Below are positions 26,627 to 36,335 of a stretch of 46,310 bases of DNA, piece after piece; within the stretch, counting starts at the first letter, position 1; every line of letters begins with the position of its first letter. Made by a program: the position numbers and the translations under genes. The stretch covers positions 1 through 46,310 of the forward strand of contig CANKMT010000041.1 in NCBI GenBank assembly GCA_947482825.1, in the 5' to 3' direction. Origin of the DNA: Betaproteobacteria bacterium (lineage in GTDB: Bacteria; Pseudomonadota; Gammaproteobacteria; Burkholderiales; SG8-39). The notes under the pieces were generated by a model that had not been told where the DNA came from, ran no database searches, and was given only the letters and a program-made list of their open reading frames with translations.

Positions 26627-29445
26627 TGGAAAGAGCGAGCATCGAGCAGCTGGCAATCATGCCGATCGAATTCAAGCTCAACGGCCGCACCGTCGTCGGG
26701 CGCCCGGACGAGACGATCATCGAGACCGCGGCGAAGAACGGGATTGACATCCCGCGCCTGTGCTACAAGCCGGGCTTGCGTCCCGACGGCAACTGCCGCG
26801 CCTGCGTGGTCGAGATCAAGGGCGAGCGCGTGCTGGCGCCCTCCTGCTGCCGCTACCCGAACGAAGGCATGGAAGTCACCACCGACAGCGAGCGGGCGAA
26901 GCTGTCGCAGAAGATGGTGCTCGAGCTGCTGCTGTCCGACATGCCGGAGAAAGACTACCGCGTCGATTCGGAACTCGACCAGTGGGCCGCGAAGCTCGAG
27001 GTCGGCCTGCCCCGGTTCCCGGGGCGCAAGCAGCCTGCGGCGGACGTTTCGCATCCGGGGATTTCCGTGAACCTCGACGCTTGCATCCAGTGCACGCGTT
27101 GCGTGCGCGCTTGCCGCGAGGAGCAGGTCAACGATGTGATCGGCTACGCGTTCCGTGGCGAGCATTCGAAGATCGTGTTCGACATGGACGACCCCATGGG
27201 CGCGTCCACCTGCGTGGCCTGCGGGGAATGCGTGCAGGCGTGCCCGACCGGCGCGCTGATGCCGGCGCGCGAGGCGGGGCTGGCGAATATCGACAAGGAA
27301 GTCGAGTCGCTCTGCCCGTTCTGCGGCGTGGGGTGCCAGCTCACCTATCACGTCGAGAAGAACGTGATCAAGTTCGTGACCGGCCGCGATGGTCCGGCGA
27401 ACCACGGCCGGTTGTGCGTGAAAGGCCGCTACGGCTTCGACTATGCGCATCATCCGCAGCGCTTGACGAAGCCGTTGATCAGGAAGCCGGGTGTACCCAA
27501 GTCCGCCGAGTTCACGGTCGACCCCGCCAACTGGGGCGAAGCTTTCCGCGAAGCAAGCTGGGAAGAGGCGCTGGAGGCTGCCGCTGCGGGCCTGCGCAAA
27601 GTGCGCGACGAAGGCGGGGCAGGGGCCGGCCGGTATGCGCTGGCCGGGTTCGGTTCGGCCAAGGGCTCGAACGAAGAGGCCTATCTGTTCCAGAAGCTGG
27701 TGCGCACCGGGTTCGGCACGAACTACGTCGACCATTGCACCCGCTTGTGTCATGCGTCTTCGGTGGCGGCGCTTCTCGAAGGCGTCGGTTCGGGCGCGGT
27801 CTCGAACCAGGTCAGCGACGTGCTAAATGCCGAGGTCGTGTTCATCATTGGCGCGAATCCCACCGTCAACCATCCGGTTGCGGCCACCTGGATGAAGAAC
27901 GCCGCCAAGAACGGCGTGAAGCTCATCATCGCGGATCCGCGCCGCACCGAACTGGCCCGGCACGCAACCCATTTCCTCCAGTTCAATCCGGACACCGACG
28001 TTGCGATGCTGAACGCGATGATCCACACGATCATCGAAGAGGGGCTGGTTAACGAGGCCTTTGTCCGCGACCGGACCAGCGGTTTCGAGGCGCTCAAGGC
28101 GAACGCCAAGGACTTCTCGCCCGAGAAGATGGCGCCGATCTGCGGAATCCCCGCGCAGACGATCCGCGAAGTCGCGCGCATGTATGCCACCTCCAAGGGA
28201 TCGATGATCCTCTGGGGCATGGGCATCTCGCAGCATGTGCACGGCACGGACAACGCGCGCTGCCTCATAGCGCTTACGCTGATGACCGGGCAGGTGGGGC
28301 GGCCGGGCACCGGGCTGCATCCGCTGCGCGGCCAGAACAACGTGCAGGGCGCTTCTGACTCGGGGCTGATCCCGATGATGTTTCCCGACTACCAGCGCGT
28401 CGATAACCCGGAGGCCAACAAGCGCTTCGAAAAACTCTGGGGCGCCAAGCTCGATACAAAGCCAGGCCTCACCGTGGTCGAGATCATGGACGCTGCCTAT
28501 GCCGGAAAGGTGCGCGGCATGTACATCATGGGCGAGAACCCGGCGATGTCCGACCCGGATGTCGGCCACGCGCGCGAGGCCATGGCGAAGCTGGACCACC
28601 TGGTCGTGCAGGACATTTTCCTGACCGAAACCTGCTACCTGGCCGATGTGATCCTGCCGGCGACCGCGTTCCCGGAAAAGACCGGCACGTTCACGAACAC
28701 CGACCGCATGGTGCAACTCGGCCGCAAGGCGATCGAGCCTCCCGGCGAGGCGCGCGAGGACCTTTGGATCCTCGTCGAGCTTGCGAAGCGCATCGGCCTG
28801 GATTGGGACTACTCGCATCCGAAACTGGTGTTCGCCGAAATGCGCAAGGGCATGAATTCGATCGCCGGGATCACGTGGGAAAGGCTGGAGCGCGACTCCT
28901 GCGTGATCTATCCCTGCGAGAACGAAGGCGACCCGGGCCAGCCGGTGGTCTTCACCGAGGTGTTTCCGACCGCAACCGGGCGAGCCAAGTTCGTGCCCGC
29001 CGACCTGATTTCGGCCGACGAGCGACCGAATGACGAGTACCCGGTGGTCCTGATCACCGGGCGGCAGTTGGAGCACTGGCATACCGGCGCGATGACGCGC
29101 CGCGCCTCGGTGCTGGATGCGCTCGAGCCCGAACCGGTGTGTTCGATCCATCCGCTCGACCTCGTTGCATTGAAGGCCAAGCCCGGCGAATTGATCACGG
29201 TCGAATCCCGGCGCGGGAAGATCTCCCTGTATGCCCGCGCCGATGAAGGCACGCCGCGCGGCGCGGTGTTCATCCCGTTTGCGTTCTACGAGGCCGCCGC
29301 GAATAGGCTGACCAACCCGAAGCTCGACCCGATCGGGAAGATTCCCGAGTTCAAGTATTGCGCCGTCAAGGTCACCAGGGGCGGTGCCGCCCCCGGGGAT
29401 CCTGGGTACGGCAAGGGAAATACGCTCCAGCGCATGTACGGCTGA
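26626..29445 (+). CDS. fdsA: NAD-dependent formate dehydrogenase alpha subunit (molybdenum/tungsten-bis-MGD, FdsA-like)
   Basis: 939 residues from the ATG overlapping the fdsB stop (TGATG); MPIEFKLNG at 26659 is an alternative start. Iron-sulfur relay: an N-terminal [2Fe-2S] (C46, C57, C60, C74), then two [4Fe-4S] ferredoxin sites (CIQCTRCVRACRE and CVACGECVQACPTGAL), then the [4Fe-4S] next to the cofactor (LCPFCGVGCQLTYHVEKN). The active-site motif is DHCTRLCHASS; its second cysteine (C375) is the probable Mo/W ligand in place of selenocysteine, followed by the catalytic histidine. It oxidises formate to CO2 in the cytoplasm and is potentially reversible. No fdsC (sulfur-insertion chaperone) or fdsD follows; the next gene is fhs. 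Confidence 0.93.
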   Translation: MERASIEQLAIMPIEFKLNGRTVVGRPDETIIETAAKNGIDIPRLCYKPGLRPDGNCRACVVEIKGERVLAPSCCRYPNEGMEVTTDSERAKLSQKMVLELLLSDMPEKDYRVDSELDQWAAKLEVGLPRFPGRKQPAADVSHPGISVNLDACIQCTRCVRACREEQVNDVIGYAFRGEHSKIVFDMDDPMGASTCVACGECVQACPTGALMPAREAGLANIDKEVESLCPFCGVGCQLTYHVEKNVIKFVTGRDGPANHGRLCVKGRYGFDYAHHPQRLTKPLIRKPGVPKSAEFTVDPANWGEAFREASWEEALEAAAAGLRKVRDEGGAGAGRYALAGFGSAKGSNEEAYLFQKLVRTGFGTNYVDHCTRLCHASSVAALLEGVGSGAVSNQVSDVLNAEVVFIIGANPTVNHPVAATWMKNAAKNGVKLIIADPRRTELARHATHFLQFNPDTDVAMLNAMIHTIIEEGLVNEAFVRDRTSGFEALKANAKDFSPEKMAPICGIPAQTIREVARMYATSKGSMILWGMGISQHVHGTDNARCLIALTLMTGQVGRPGTGLHPLRGQNNVQGASDSGLIPMMFPDYQRVDNPEANKRFEKLWGAKLDTKPGLTVVEIMDAAYAGKVRGMYIMGENPAMSDPDVGHAREAMAKLDHLVVQDIFLTETCYLADVILPATAFPEKTGTFTNTDRMVQLGRKAIEPPGEAREDLWILVELAKRIGLDWDYSHPKLVFAEMRKGMNSIAGITWERLERDSCVIYPCENEGDPGQPVVFTEVFPTATGRAKFVPADLISADERPNDEYPVVLITGRQLEHWHTGAMTRRASVLDALEPEPVCSIHPLDLVALKAKPGELITVESRRGKISLYARADEGTPRGAVFIPFAFYEAAANRLTNPKLDPIGKIPEFKYCAVKVTRGGAAPGDPGYGKGNTLQRMYG

Positions 29446-29464
29446 CGGGCCGGCGTCCCTGCGC

Positions 29465-29507
29465 TTGATTTCTGTCAAGGGCGCGCGGGCTGCCGCGCCC
29501 CTATAGT
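29465..29507 (+). promoter_or_regulatory. fhs promoter with Crp/Fnr-type box
   Basis: TTGATTTCTGTCAA (29465-29478) is a TTGAT-N4-GTCAA dyad. TATAGT at 29502-29507 is a good -10, centre to centre 33 bp. It lies between fdsA and fhs, so fhs has its own promoter rather than depending only on readthrough from the fds genes. A short GC-rich inverted repeat (GCGCGGGC/GCCGCGCCC region) sits between box and -10. Confidence 0.65.
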
Positions 29508-29544
29508 TGCGCGCAACGAATCCACAATATCAGGAGACACCTTA

Positions 29545-31215
29545 ATGCCATCCGATATCGAAATCGCCCAAGCCGCGACGATGCAGCGCATCAACAAGGT
29601 TGCGCTCGAAAAGCTTGGCATTGCGGAAGAACACCTGGAGCCGTACGGGCATTACAAGGCCAAGGTTTCGTTCGAATACCTCGACTCGCTGAAGGATCGC
29701 AAGAACGGTAAGTTGATCCTTGTCACGGCCATCAGCCCGACGCCGGCGGGCGAGGGCAAGACCACCACGACCGTGGGATTGGGTGACGCGCTCAATCACA
29801 TTGGCAAGAAAGCCGTCATCTGCCTGCGCGAGCCATCGCTCGGCCCGGTGTTCGGTGTCAAGGGCGGGGCCGCAGGCGGCGGGTATGCGCAGGTCGTGCC
29901 GATGGAAGACATCAACCTGCACTTCACCGGCGACTTCGGCGCGATTCAGCTGGCCAACAACCTGCTCGCCGCGCTGATCGACAACCATATCAATCACGGC
30001 AACGAACTGGGCATCGACGTGCGGCGCATCCAATGGAAGCGTGTGCTCGACATGAACGACCGCGCGCTGCGCGACATCACGATTGCGCTCGGCGGCACCG
30101 CCAACGGCTATCCGCGCGAGGACGGCTTCGACATCGTCGTGGCCTCCGAAGTCATGGCGATCTTCTGCCTGGCCACCTCGATCGAGGACCTCAAGAAGCG
30201 CCTGGGCAACATCGTGATCGGCTACACGCGCGACCAGAAACCGGTCTGCGCCCGCGATCTCAGCGCGCATGGCGCGATGACCGTGCTGCTGAAGGATGCG
30301 CTCAAGCCCAACCTGGTGCAGACGCTCGAGAACAACCCGGCGTTCATCCACGGCGGGCCGTTCGCGAACATTGCGCACGGCTGCAACTCGGTGATCGCCA
30401 CGCAGGCCGCGCTCAAGCTGGGGGACTACGTGGTGACTGAAGCCGGCTTCGGCGCCGACCTCGGCGCCGAGAAGTTCGTCGACATCAAGTGCCGCAAGTC
30501 AGGCCTGCGTCCCTCGGCGGCGGTCATCGTAGCCACGGTGCGCGCGATGAAGTACCACGGCGGCGCGGACCTCAAGACAATCACCACCGAGAACGTCGAT
30601 GCGCTGGCCAAGGGCATCGTCAACCTCGAGCGCCATGTGGAAAACGTGAGCAAGAACTACGGCATTCCCTGCGTGGTCTCGATCAACAAGTTCACCAGCG
30701 ACACCAAGGCCGAGTTGGACCTGCTCTACGACCGCATGAAGAAGATGGGCGTGCCGGTGGTGCTGGCCTCGCACTGGGGCGAGGGCGGCAAGGGCGCCGC
30801 AGAGCTCGCCAACATCGTGGTCGGGCTGTGCGAGGAGAAATCGGAATTCAAATTCGTGTACGAGGACAAGGACACGCTCTGGGAGAAGGTCAACAAGATC
30901 GCCAAGACGATCTACCGGGCCTCCGAAGTCACGGCCGACACGAAGGTGCGCGCCCAGATCAAGAGGCTGCAGGACGACGGCTACGGCCATTACCCGGTTT
31001 GCGTCGCCAAGACCCAGTCCTCTTTCTCGACCGATCCTTCGCTGCGGGGCGCGCCCGTGGGCCACGTGGTGAATGTCCGCGAGGTGCGCCTGGCCGCCGG
31101 CGCGGAGTTCGTTGTCATGGTCTGCGGCGACATCATGACCATGCCGGGGCTGCCCAAGATCCCGTCGGCGAACAAGATCGACATCGTGAACGGAAAGGTG
31201 GTCGGCTTGTTCTAG
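29545..31215 (+). CDS. fhs: Formate-tetrahydrofolate ligase
   Basis: 556 residues, the family length. It makes 10-formyl-tetrahydrofolate from formate, tetrahydrofolate and ATP. The P-loop is [18 protein letters not shown] (about 67-84), followed by [20 protein letters not shown], the [20 protein letters not shown] region, [20 protein letters not shown] and the C-terminal [11 protein letters not shown]. An AGGAGA ribosome binding site precedes the ATG. It follows the formate dehydrogenase genes and has its own activator box, so formate can be either oxidised or assimilated under the same signal. Its stop shares CTAG with the convergent CadD-like gene. Confidence 0.96.
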   Translation: MPSDIEIAQAATMQRINKVALEKLGIAEEHLEPYGHYKAKVSFEYLDSLKDRKNGKLILVTAISPTPAGEGKTTTTVGLGDALNHIGKKAVICLREPSLGPVFGVKGGAAGGGYAQVVPMEDINLHFTGDFGAIQLANNLLAALIDNHINHGNELGIDVRRIQWKRVLDMNDRALRDITIALGGTANGYPREDGFDIVVASEVMAIFCLATSIEDLKKRLGNIVIGYTRDQKPVCARDLSAHGAMTVLLKDALKPNLVQTLENNPAFIHGGPFANIAHGCNSVIATQAALKLGDYVVTEAGFGADLGAEKFVDIKCRKSGLRPSAAVIVATVRAMKYHGGADLKTITTENVDALAKGIVNLERHVENVSKNYGIPCVVSINKFTSDTKAELDLLYDRMKKMGVPVVLASHWGEGGKGAAELANIVVGLCEEKSEFKFVYEDKDTLWEKVNKIAKTIYRASEVTADTKVRAQIKRLQDDGYGHYPVCVAKTQSSFSTDPSLRGAPVGHVVNVREVRLAAGAEFVVMVCGDIMTMPGLPKIPSANKIDIVNGKVVGLF

Positions 31216-31766
31216 CAGGCGAGAATCGCAAGTCCAAGCGCGACGAGAACCCAGGGTGCCAGCTTCGGCCCATGACGCCGCAGCGGCGCGCCAGCCGCCG
31301 GGTGGTGCACCAGCCAGCGTGCCGCCAGGCACCATGCGCCGGTCATCACGGTGAAAACGGCGCCGAACGTAATTATTGCAGGCGCGCTCGAAGTGGCGAA
31401 AAGCGGGAGATAGACGCCGACATTGTCCCCTCCGTTGGCCACCGTGGCCGCTGCGACCGAGAGAATCGCGGTTCGGGGAGGGGCGCCGGTCCCGGCCGCC
31501 TGGCCGGCCACGATTTGCTTCATCCCGATCAGCACGGGGATGACGCCGAGGAGGCAAAGATAGGCGGGCGCGATGGCCATCGACGCCAAAGAGGCAAGCA
31601 CGCTGGCCGCGAAGAGGAACGCGATGCCCGCGTATTGCCCCAGCACGATGTCGCGCGCACGCCCCGTTCCTGCGGCGAATAGCACGACCAACAGGAAAAG
31701 ATCGTCCAGGTTGGTTGCCGCAAACGCGGCCACCCCAGTGAGCATCATGCCGGCCTGGGACTCCAC
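31212..31766 (-). CDS. CadD-like cadmium resistance/membrane transporter family protein
   Basis: 184 residues from GTG 31766, supported by AGAAGG eight bases upstream; ATG 31748 or 31745 are alternatives. About five or six hydrophobic helices with the family motif [14 protein letters not shown] near the N-terminus and [14 protein letters not shown] in the middle, both typical of CadD-type transporters with acidic residues in membrane helices. Named for cadmium resistance in Gram-positives; real substrate here is unknown. It lies 12 bases after the upstream antiporter-like gene on the same strand, so the two are probably co-transcribed, and its stop overlaps the fhs stop (CTAG). Confidence 0.7.
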   Translation of the reverse strand: MESQAGMMLTGVAAFAATNLDDLFLLVVLFAAGTGRARDIVLGQYAGIAFLFAASVLASLASMAIAPAYLCLLGVIPVLIGMKQIVAGQAAGTGAPPRTAILSVAAATVANGGDNVGVYLPLFATSSAPAIITFGAVFTVMTGAWCLAARWLVHHPAAGAPLRRHGPKLAPWVLVALGLAILAC

Positions 31767-31778
31767 CGACAGCGCCTT

Positions 31779-33092
31779 CTAGGAATCGGCGGGAACGACT
31801 TTTCCGGCCACCGGGGGCGCCTCGCCCATGAGCGCGCGCCCGCGCTTGTCGGTCGGGTGCCAGCCGACGAGCGCCAGCATCACAATGAATCCGATCACGT
31901 AAGCGAGCGCCACGTGCCAGCCGTGCCGCAGCCAGCGGCCCACCGATTTCGCCTCGGGATACATGTTCGAGATAGCCACTCCGGCCGAAGAGCCGAACCA
32001 GATCATCGACCCTCCGTAGCCGACCGCATACGCCAGCATGCCCCAGTCATAGCCGCCTTGCTTGAGCGCCAGCGCCGTGAGCGGGATGTTGTCGAATACG
32101 GCGGAAATGAAGCCGAGCGAGAACGTGGTCTGCCAGGAGGCGGGCGGAAGCTTTTCGACCGGCATCATCGAGGCGCAGGTCACGAGGGAAAGCAGGAACA
32201 CAGAACCCTTGAACGCATCGGGCAGGAGTTTCCAGTCGGGCTGGCGCAGGGAAGCGGTGGCGAATATGGCCACCCACACCGCCGCCCCGATGACCGGGAA
32301 CTGGTCGAGCACCGCGGGAAACTTGAGGTTGGCGACCACGTTGGCGAGGATCGCCGAAACGAGGATCACCGCGACGATGCCCAGTCGCGCCCAATCCACC
32401 TCGTGATGGCCTTCCTCGTCCTTGATGATGGGCGCATAGGCATGTTGCTGGCGCGCCGCTATGTAACCGCTGATGGCCAGGGCGACGACCGCCGCTACAT
32501 AAGCATCGAGCACCACTACAGGGTTGACGCCATCGATCCACATCATCGTCGTGGTCGTATCGCCGACCACGCTGCCGGATCCCCCGGCATTGGACGCGGC
32601 AACGATGGCCGCGAGATAGCCGATATGGACTTTGCCGCGAAACACCGCGCGCGCCATCGTGCCGCCGATGAGTGCCGCGGCGATATTGTCGAGGAACGAA
32701 GACAGCACGAACACGATGCCGAGCAGTGCGAAGCCGCCCTTCCAGTCGTCGGCCAGGAAGCGCGGCAGGATCTCCGGCACCTTGCTGCGCTCGAAATGGT
32801 TGGAGAGCAGCGCGAAGCCGAGCAGCAGGCCGAGCAGGTTGGTGAGGATGATCCACTCGTGCGCCATGTGGGCCCCGAAGCCGGCCAGGCCGGGCCCCGC
32901 CTTGAAGCCGGTGAATATCAGCTTGTAGAGCGTGATGAGGGCGAGGCCGGTGAGCGCAACCTGCAGCACCCGATGGTGAAACAACGCAACACCCGTCAGG
33001 GTCAGTCCGAACAATACGAACTCCACCGGAACGCCAAAAGCTGCGCACGCCGCGCCAATGGCCACCGCGCCTGCGAACAATCCGATTCCCAT
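31779..33092 (-). CDS. Ion transporter superfamily permease (Na+/H+ antiporter or citrate-transporter-like)
   Basis: 437 residues from ATG 33092, preceded by a strong GGGAGGGGAG ribosome binding site; the longer open frame upstream is not protein-like. About 11-12 hydrophobic helices. SSFLDNIAAALIGG and a second-half FISAVFDNIPLTALAL are the paired re-entrant-loop motifs of the ion transporter superfamily (NhaD, ArsB, CitM, SLC13). Between helices stands NAGGSGSVVGDTTTTMMW, also typical of NhaD/CitM-like proteins. Substrate could be Na+/H+ or a carboxylate. It heads a two-gene unit with the CadD-like gene and is divergent from another superfamily member of the same length at 33286. Confidence 0.75.
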   Translation of the reverse strand: MGIGLFAGAVAIGAACAAFGVPVEFVLFGLTLTGVALFHHRVLQVALTGLALITLYKLIFTGFKAGPGLAGFGAHMAHEWIILTNLLGLLLGFALLSNHFERSKVPEILPRFLADDWKGGFALLGIVFVLSSFLDNIAAALIGGTMARAVFRGKVHIGYLAAIVAASNAGGSGSVVGDTTTTMMWIDGVNPVVVLDAYVAAVVALAISGYIAARQQHAYAPIIKDEEGHHEVDWARLGIVAVILVSAILANVVANLKFPAVLDQFPVIGAAVWVAIFATASLRQPDWKLLPDAFKGSVFLLSLVTCASMMPVEKLPPASWQTTFSLGFISAVFDNIPLTALALKQGGYDWGMLAYAVGYGGSMIWFGSSAGVAISNMYPEAKSVGRWLRHGWHVALAYVIGFIVMLALVGWHPTDKRGRALMGEAPPVAGKVVPADS

Positions 33093-33238
33093 CTCCCCTC
33101 CCGGTGACTTCTTGTTTGCTGATGTTACTACCGCGCAGCCGCAGGCCCGGCATCTCGACCGCGATGGAAAACGCAATGGCGAGAAAGATGTCTCCTCTCG
33201 GCAGGTGGAAAGAGTTCCATCCGGTTCACTCCAGGCGT

Positions 33239-33254
33239 GTGTACCCGAGTGTAC
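33239..33254. repeat. GTGTAC direct repeat in the divergent transporter promoter region
   Basis: GTGTAC occurs at 33239-33244 and again at 33249-33254, exactly one helical turn apart, in the 193-bp gap between two divergent permease genes. The second copy reads into TACAAT (33252-33257), a possible -10 for the plus-strand gene. Possible regulator site; otherwise no clear signal. Confidence 0.3.
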
Positions 33255-33285
33255 AATTCCGCGTCACCGGGAGGAGGGGAGAAAA

Positions 33286-34599
33286 ATGGAATTTGCGCAA
33301 TGGCTGGCCTTGGGAATCTTTGTCATTACGATTCTAGTGGTGGTCACTAACGTGATCGACAGCACACTCGCCGCAATGATCGGCGTCGTGGTGATGATCT
33401 GGTTCGGCGTAATGAGCGAGGACGACGCGTTCAAGTACGTCGACTGGAACGTGATGTCGATCCTCGTCAGCATCTGGCTGATTGCCGGCTATTTCGGCAA
33501 GTCGGGGGTCCCAAGCTGGCTCTCGGTGCAGGCGCTGAAGCTCTCGGGCGGCCGGCCCGGGCTGCTCGTAATGATCCTCACCTTTCTCGCCGGCTTCATC
33601 TCGATGTTCGTCGACAACGTCGTGACCATCCTGATGATGGCCCCGGTTGCGCTCCCGCTTGCGCGAGCCCTGAAGATTCCGGCGGTACCAATGGTCCTGA
33701 TGATCGGTTTCGGCGCCAACTTCATGGGTACCGCGTTGATCATCGGTGACCTGCCCCCGCAAATGCTGCATAGCGTTGCAGGCGCGGAGTTTTTCGACTT
33801 TATCTGGCAGCACGGCAGGCCTTCATCGTTCCCGATCCTGATGCTGACCTTCGTGATCACCCTGGCTGCGATGTACGCCTACGGATTTCGCGGCCGGCCA
33901 AGGGTCACCGACATCGCCGCGCTGGGTATAGACGCGAAAATTCCCAATCCGCTGTTCGCGACCATCGTTGTCGTATGGTTCCTTGGCACGGTGATCGCTA
34001 TGTCGATGCGCGAGTTCATCGGGGTCAAGCTCGGTTTCATCGCGCTCAGCGGAGCGATTTCGCTGGTGCTGGTGCTGGCGTTGCTGGGCGACCGGGTCAA
34101 GGCGGCGAGTTTCGAGGAAATGGTGCAGGAGCTCGATTGGCGTGCGATCTTCTTTTACATCGCACTTTTCTCGCTGGTCGGTGGGCTGGAGAAGAGCCAC
34201 GTCCTCGACATGCTTGCCAACGCCATGAAACCGCTGTTTGCGCAGAACTACGCGTTGGGTGCGACGGTGCTGTACTGGGTGACCATCCCCATTGTCGGTC
34301 TCGTGGAGCACGACGCCTACATCCTTACGTTCCTCTACACCATCCGCGACCTCGGCCAAGCAGGGATCGAACCCTGGCCGCTCTATTGGATGCTGCTCTG
34401 GGCGGGGACGCTGGGGAGCAACCTCACCGTGGCTGGCGCCCCAGCGCTATACGTCGCGCTCTCTCTCGCGGAAAAAGAAGAGGGGCGCAAGGTTTCGCTG
34501 CGCGAGTTCCTCGCGTGGAGCGTGCCGTTCACGCTGGTGTGCGCCTTCGTCTGCTACGTCCTGGCGATGCTCATCTGGGTCCTGCCCTACTCGAAATAG
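33286..34599 (+). CDS. SLC13/ArsB-NhaD-like permease of the ion transporter superfamily
   Basis: 437 residues from ATG 33286 with a GGAGGGGAG ribosome binding site; the frame is open earlier but overlaps the divergent gene. About 11-12 hydrophobic helices. FISMFVDNVVTILMMAPVAL and GFGANFMGTALIIGDLPPQM are ion-transporter-superfamily motifs (as in ArsB and P-type permeases). LWAGTLGSNLTVAGAPAL in the second half is the matching repeat element. The substrate may be an anion or Na+. A universal stress protein gene follows 12 bases after the stop, probably in the same transcript. Confidence 0.78.
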   Translation: MEFAQWLALGIFVITILVVVTNVIDSTLAAMIGVVVMIWFGVMSEDDAFKYVDWNVMSILVSIWLIAGYFGKSGVPSWLSVQALKLSGGRPGLLVMILTFLAGFISMFVDNVVTILMMAPVALPLARALKIPAVPMVLMIGFGANFMGTALIIGDLPPQMLHSVAGAEFFDFIWQHGRPSSFPILMLTFVITLAAMYAYGFRGRPRVTDIAALGIDAKIPNPLFATIVVVWFLGTVIAMSMREFIGVKLGFIALSGAISLVLVLALLGDRVKAASFEEMVQELDWRAIFFYIALFSLVGGLEKSHVLDMLANAMKPLFAQNYALGATVLYWVTIPIVGLVEHDAYILTFLYTIRDLGQAGIEPWPLYWMLLWAGTLGSNLTVAGAPALYVALSLAEKEEGRKVSLREFLAWSVPFTLVCAFVCYVLAMLIWVLPYSK

Positions 34600-34611
34600 G
34601 AGATCGCCAAA

Positions 34612-35052
34612 ATGTACAATCACATACTCATTCCCACCGACGGCTCCAAGCTGAGCGAGAGCGCGGCCGTCGCGGGCGTAAAACTCGCCAAGACGCTAAG
34701 CGCCAAGGTCACCGGGTTCTACGCGCCGCCGCCTGCGACACCCATCGAGTACAAGGGGCTGTTGCCGTCCTATATCGATCCGAAGGAGCACGCGAAAGCC
34801 ATCGAGAAGGCCACGCGAAAGTACCTCGAAGTCATCGACCGTGCAGCAAAGGCCGCCGGCGCGCGCTGCGCCACAGGGAGTGCCACGAGCGACTACCCGG
34901 CCGACGCGATCGTCGCTGCTGCGAAGCGTTACGGGTGCGACCTGATCTTCATCGCCTCTCACGGCCGCCGAGGATTCCGGACCTCAAGTCTCGGTACGCA
35001 GACGCAGAAAGTGCTCGCGCAGACGAAAGTCCCGGTGCTGATGTTCCGGTAG
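34612..35052 (+). CDS. Universal stress protein (UspA family)
   Basis: 146 residues, one Usp domain. It starts MYNHILIPTDGSKLSESA and ends with the ATP-binding motif G-x2-G-x9-G-(S/T): SHGRRGFRTSSLGTQTQKVL, then VPVLMF. Usp proteins of this type bind ATP and modulate stress responses or partner transporters. AGGAGA precedes the ATG. It is 12 bases downstream of the SLC13/ArsB-like permease gene, and such Usp-permease pairs suggest regulation of the transporter. Confidence 0.88.
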   Translation: MYNHILIPTDGSKLSESAAVAGVKLAKTLSAKVTGFYAPPPATPIEYKGLLPSYIDPKEHAKAIEKATRKYLEVIDRAAKAAGARCATGSATSDYPADAIVAAAKRYGCDLIFIASHGRRGFRTSSLGTQTQKVLAQTKVPVLMFR

Positions 35053-35155
35053 AACCCGGGCACAAGCAGGCGTCGGATTCATCCGGCGCGTCAGGCCGGT
35101 TTTTGGGCCCTGTGCTCGGCGCGAACCCGCGGATGCGACTGCACGCGGCGAATTC

Positions 35156-35198
35156 TTGACCATGGTCAAGGCCCCGATTTGCGGCTGACAACCACAAT
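35156..35198 (+). promoter_or_regulatory. tctCBA promoter with Crp/Fnr-type box
   Basis: TTGACCATGGTCAA (35156-35169) is a fully palindromic TTGAC-N4-GTCAA dyad. CACAAT at 35193-35198 is a possible -10 (four of six), centre to centre 33 bp. The tctC ATG follows at 35277. This ties the transporter to the fds, fhs and oxc promoters. Confidence 0.62.
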
Positions 35199-35276
35199 CG
35201 CTCCCTGAGGTGCCAGACTCGTTGTCTGCATAATAGGCGCCCGGACAAAGGGACTTCGAAGTCAAAAGGAGGCGTC

Positions 35277-36293
35277 ATGAATACGAAGTTGGTGAAATGC
35301 GTTCGGGTAGCGATTGGGGTAGTGGCGCTTGCGGTTGCGGGCATGGCGCAAGCGTGGGAGCCGACCAAGACGGTTGAGTTCATCGTGCCCGCGGGCACCG
35401 GCGGCGGCGCCGACCAGATGGCGCGCATCGTCCAGTCGATCGTCGCCAAGCACAACCTCATGAAGCAGTCGATGGTCGTGGTCAACAAGGGCGGCGGCGC
35501 CGGGGCGGAAGGTTTCCTCGACCTCAAGGGCGCCAAGGGCGACCCGCACAAGATCATCATCACGCTGTCGAACCTGTTCACCACGCCTCTCGCCACCGGC
35601 GTGCCGTTCAACTGGCGCGATCTCACGCCGGTGCAGATGATGGCGCTCGACCAGTTCGTGCTTTGGGTCAACGCCGAGACCCCCTACAAGACGAGCAAGG
35701 ACTTCATCAACGCCGCCAAGGCACGCAGCGGCGACCAGCTCAAGCGCTTCAAGATGGCCGGCACCGGGTCGAAACAGGAAGACCAGATCATCACCGTTGC
35801 CATCGAGCAGCAGACCGGCATCAAGTTCACCTACATTCCTTTCAAGGGCGGTGGTGACGTGGCGGTCCAACTGGTGGGAAAACACGCTGATTCGACGGTA
35901 AACAACCCGATCGAAGCGGTGGCCCAGTGGCGTGCCGGAAAGCTCCGGCCGCTCTGCGTGTTCGATCCCAAGCGCATCCCGTACAAGGCCAAGGTGACCG
36001 ACACCATGGCCTGGTCGGATATCCCGACCTGCAAGGAACAGGGCCTGGACGTAGATTACCTCATGTTGCGCGGCATCTTCATGGCCTCCGGCGTGTCGCC
36101 CGACCAGGTGCAGTACTACATCGACCTGCTCAAGAAGGTGCGCGAGACGCCCGAGTGGAAGGATTTCATGGAGAAGGGCGCCTTCAACCAGACCGCGCTG
36201 GCCGGCAAGGAGTACGCCGACTGGGTGGCAAAAGAAGAGGCGCGCCATGTGATGCTCATGAAGGCCGCGGGATTCATCGCCAGCGGGAAATGA
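35277..36293 (+). CDS. tctC: Tripartite tricarboxylate transporter substrate-binding protein (TctC/Bug family)
   Basis: 338 residues with a Sec signal peptide (MNTKLVKCVRVAIGVVALAV, cleavage after MAQA). The mature protein has the Bug family motifs: KTVEFIVPAGTGGGADQMAR at the anion-binding loop, FKGGGDVAVQLVGKH and NNPIEA in the middle, and AKVTDTMAW with IPTCKEQGL near the C-terminal lobe. It captures a small organic anion in the periplasm and hands it to TctA/TctB. Because the operon shares its regulatory box with oxc and the formate genes, and because no OxlT-type exchanger is present, oxalate (or formate) is the most likely ligand; this is inference. AAAAGGAGG precedes the ATG. Confidence 0.9.
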   Translation: MNTKLVKCVRVAIGVVALAVAGMAQAWEPTKTVEFIVPAGTGGGADQMARIVQSIVAKHNLMKQSMVVVNKGGGAGAEGFLDLKGAKGDPHKIIITLSNLFTTPLATGVPFNWRDLTPVQMMALDQFVLWVNAETPYKTSKDFINAAKARSGDQLKRFKMAGTGSKQEDQIITVAIEQQTGIKFTYIPFKGGGDVAVQLVGKHADSTVNNPIEAVAQWRAGKLRPLCVFDPKRIPYKAKVTDTMAWSDIPTCKEQGLDVDYLMLRGIFMASGVSPDQVQYYIDLLKKVRETPEWKDFMEKGAFNQTALAGKEYADWVAKEEARHVMLMKAAGFIASGK

Positions 36294-36335
36294 CACCGAC
36301 CCGGCACGGCTTGGCGAGGCCAGGGAGGGGCCGGC

